Positions 42,981-44,482 of a stretch of DNA of 44,482 nt are shown piece after piece; within the stretch, counting starts at the first letter, position 1, and each line of letters begins with the position of its first letter. The DNA lies in assembly GCF_001592305.1 (NCBI RefSeq), contig NZ_BCWR01000025.1:1-44482 (forward strand), in the 5' to 3' direction. The notes under the pieces were generated by a model that searched no databases, was not told the DNA's origin, and worked only from the letters and a program-made list of their open reading frames with translations. This stretch comes from Hydrogenophaga taeniospiralis CCUG 15921. Lineage in GTDB: Bacteria; Pseudomonadota; Gammaproteobacteria; Burkholderiales; Burkholderiaceae_C. Made by a program: the position numbers and the translations under genes.

Positions 42981-43055
42981 GGCACCGCCGGGCCGGCCTT
43001 GCCAGACGGCCAATGCCGTCCCCTTGAGGGGGTCGCGCGCAGCGCGGCGGGGGTG
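42981..43055 (-). repeat. Stop-adjacent palindromic repeat, copy 5
   Basis: Begins GGCACCGCCGGGCCGGCC and ends GCGGCGGGGGTG two bases from the ParA stop (43058-43060). The last 35 bases (CCCCTTGAGGGGG then CGCGCGCAGCGCGGCGG) are nearly those of the copy at 30441. Confidence 0.75.
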
Positions 43056-43057
43056 TT

Positions 43058-43675
43058 TCAACGGTCCAGCCAGTCGCAGATGCCCTGCCATTGCAGCAGG
43101 TCCTTTTCCACACGGCCCGGCGCCACGTCGAACAGCGTGAGCCCGCGCGCAGCCAGGTGGATGTAGTTCTGCGTGTCGCGCAGGTAACCCAGCACCGGCA
43201 GACCCAGGCCGGAGACGAACTCCTGCAGCTTGTCGGCCGCGATGGTGCGCGCATCCACCCGCATGCCCACGATGCCGATCTTGAGCTTGTCGGCGTTGCG
43301 GAAACCGGCGATTTCGTCGAGAAAGGCGCGCGTGGCGTAGATGTCGAAAATGCTGGGCTGCAGCGGCACCAGCACCTTGTCGGCCATGCGCATCACGTCC
43401 TTGAAACGCCAGCCGTGCAGGCCGGCGGGGGTGTCCAGCACCACGTGGGAGGTGTCGCGCGGGGGGCGCGCAATCAGGTCGTGGGACACCTCCCAGGTGC
43501 GGATGGGGCGCGCGGCCGGCGGGCGCAGTTGCAGCCACAGGCGTGACGACTGCTGGCGGTCGGCGTCTCCGAGCATGACGGCATGGCCCTGGGCGGCGAA
43601 GTAACCCGCCACATGGGTGGACAGGGTGGACTTCCCCACACCCCCCTTGGGATTCGCAACCACCACGATAGGCAT
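43058..43675 (-). CDS. ParA-family ATPase (orphan)
   Basis: 205 residues. Deviant Walker A ANPKGGVGKSTLSTH (8-22), switch DADRQQSS, and VVLDTPAG as Walker B. There is no ParB partner in the window, so it may position some other cargo. GAGGAGG is a strong ribosome site before the ATG at 43675. Confidence 0.9.
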   Translation of the reverse strand: MPIVVVANPKGGVGKSTLSTHVAGYFAAQGHAVMLGDADRQQSSRLWLQLRPPAARPIRTWEVSHDLIARPPRDTSHVVLDTPAGLHGWRFKDVMRMADKVLVPLQPSIFDIYATRAFLDEIAGFRNADKLKIGIVGMRVDARTIAADKLQEFVSGLGLPVLGYLRDTQNYIHLAARGLTLFDVAPGRVEKDLLQWQGICDWLDR

Positions 43676-43690
43676 ACCGACCTCCTCGTT

Positions 43691-43704
43691 GTCTGAAAAC
43701 AGAC
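43691..43704. promoter_or_regulatory. Inverted repeat upstream of the ParA gene
   Basis: GTCTG, spacer AAAA, CAGAC, 15 bases before the ParA start and beside its ribosome site. It could be an operator for ParA autoregulation. Symmetry and position only. Confidence 0.35.
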
Positions 43705-43724
43705 CCTATGGTATCGCCAGCCCC

Positions 43725-44468
43725 TCAGCGCCACGCGTCCCACACCAGCTTGACACCAGTGAGGAACATGCCGGCGTAGACCATCCGGTAAAACAGCAGC
43801 GGCTTGATGCGGTGCGCGATGCGCACCCCCACCCAGACCCCGATCGGCGCAAATGGCAGCAGCGCCAGCGAGGTCAGCATATTGCGCAGGTCCAGCAGGC
43901 CCAGCCAGGCGTAGGGAATCCACTTCGCGATGTTGATGAAGAAAAAGAAGAAGGCCATGGTGCCGGTGAACAGCACCGGCGAGAGCCGCAACGGGATCAC
44001 ATAGGCGTTGATCGGCGGGCCGCCCGCGTGGGCGATGAAGCTGGTGAAACCGGAGGTGGCGGTCAGGATGGCGCCCACCCATTGCGGCGGCGGCGGGCTG
44101 TCGGCCTTCGGCGGGAACAGCAGGCGCTGCGCCAAGAACAGCAGGGTGAAGCCGCCCACGATGCCGGCCACCACCTTGGCGTCCAGCAGCTTGAACAGCA
44201 GCGCGCCGATCACGATGCCGAGCAGACCGAAGGGGAGCAGAAAACGCAGCAACCGGCGGTCCACGTTCTTGCGAAACGCCGCCATGCCGAGCAGATCCAT
44301 CACCAGCAACACCGGCATCAGGATCGCCGCGGCCTGCGGCACCGTGACCGCCAGCGCCATCATGGGCACGGCGAGCGAACCGAAGCCGGCGCCAAAGCCG
44401 CTCTTGCTCACCCCCAGCAGCAGCACGGCGGGGATCGCCACCAGATAGAAATAGGGATCGGTGATCAA
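43725..44468 (-). CDS. Sulfite exporter TauE/SafE family permease
   Basis: 247 residues, about seven or eight transmembrane helices. LLGVSKSGFGAGFGSLAVPMMA and GFTSFIAHAGGPPINAY are the paired family motifs. Moves small organosulfur or carboxylate anions across the inner membrane. The TTG at 44468 is preceded by an in-frame stop at 44472-44474, so the gene is complete; no ribosome site is clear in the bases left. Confidence 0.88.
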   Translation of the reverse strand: MITDPYFYLVAIPAVLLLGVSKSGFGAGFGSLAVPMMALAVTVPQAAAILMPVLLVMDLLGMAAFRKNVDRRLLRFLLPFGLLGIVIGALLFKLLDAKVVAGIVGGFTLLFLAQRLLFPPKADSPPPPQWVGAILTATSGFTSFIAHAGGPPINAYVIPLRLSPVLFTGTMAFFFFFINIAKWIPYAWLGLLDLRNMLTSLALLPFAPIGVWVGVRIAHRIKPLLFYRMVYAGMFLTGVKLVWDAWR

Positions 44469-44482
44469 GGATCAGACTTTTT

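Noticed and set aside
1..44482. CRISPR array, insertion sequence or transposase
   Set aside because: No regularly spaced repeats and no transposase or integrase motifs were seen on either strand.

Overview
The window looks like chromosomal DNA of a betaproteobacterium of the order Burkholderiales, probably Comamonadaceae (Hydrogenophaga/Acidovorax-like). The grounds are high GC with strong G/C third positions, a full aa3-type cytochrome oxidase assembly cluster with the Burkholderiales small accessory proteins, a Bug-family binding protein, and a family of stop-codon-adjacent palindromic repeats. I ran no database search; all calls come from reading the sequence and its translations.

Layout. 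1-4.0 kb: acetylpolyamine/histone-deacetylase-like enzyme, QueF, a prolyl-4-hydroxylase-like dioxygenase and YaaA. 4.1-10.9 kb: an accessory block with a KAP P-loop NTPase fused to a formylglycine-generating-enzyme-like (FGE) domain, a Phd/PIN toxin-antitoxin pair directly upstream of it, and a divergent SEC-C/TPR/UPF0149-like protein. This is the best candidate for an undescribed conflict or defence system. 10.9-13.4 kb: rubrerythrin, an HdrD/GlpC-like Fe-S protein and DUF3501. 13.7-16.3 kb: a catabolic operon of VOC protein, FAD monooxygenase and DUF2783. 16.3-23.5 kb: strictosidine-synthase-like protein, ValS, a degenerate D-2-hydroxyacid dehydrogenase homologue, TusA, NUDIX hydrolase and CysM.

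23.5-25 kb: tRNA-Leu(CAA), then a low-GC stretch bracketed by a 20-base near-perfect direct repeat, then a membrane-anchored lambda-endolysin-like protein. 25-29.7 kb: Ca2+/Na+ antiporter, SDR protein, a 2Fe-2S flavin reductase, a Bug binding protein and a lipoprotein. 29.8-39.2 kb: the cytochrome c oxidase supercluster. It holds SCO, heme O synthase, heme A synthase, a second SCO-like protein, SURF1, a twin-TM protein, subunit III, DUF2970, Cox11, a 36-residue protein, subunit I, and subunit II with a fused cytochrome c domain. Two FNR/ANR-type boxes lie upstream of subunit II. 39.6-44.5 kb: BioC-like methyltransferase, ComF, TrmL, a small hypothetical, a MaoC hydratase, an orphan ParA and a TauE/SafE permease.

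How the genes work together. The oxidase cluster encodes the three core subunits, the heme O and heme A enzymes and the copper-insertion factors (Cox11, two SCO-type proteins, SURF1); its subunit II promoter is probably oxygen-controlled. The rubrerythrin operon is probably a peroxide/redox module. The KAP-FGE gene, the TA pair and the SEC-C protein form a compact island between housekeeping genes.
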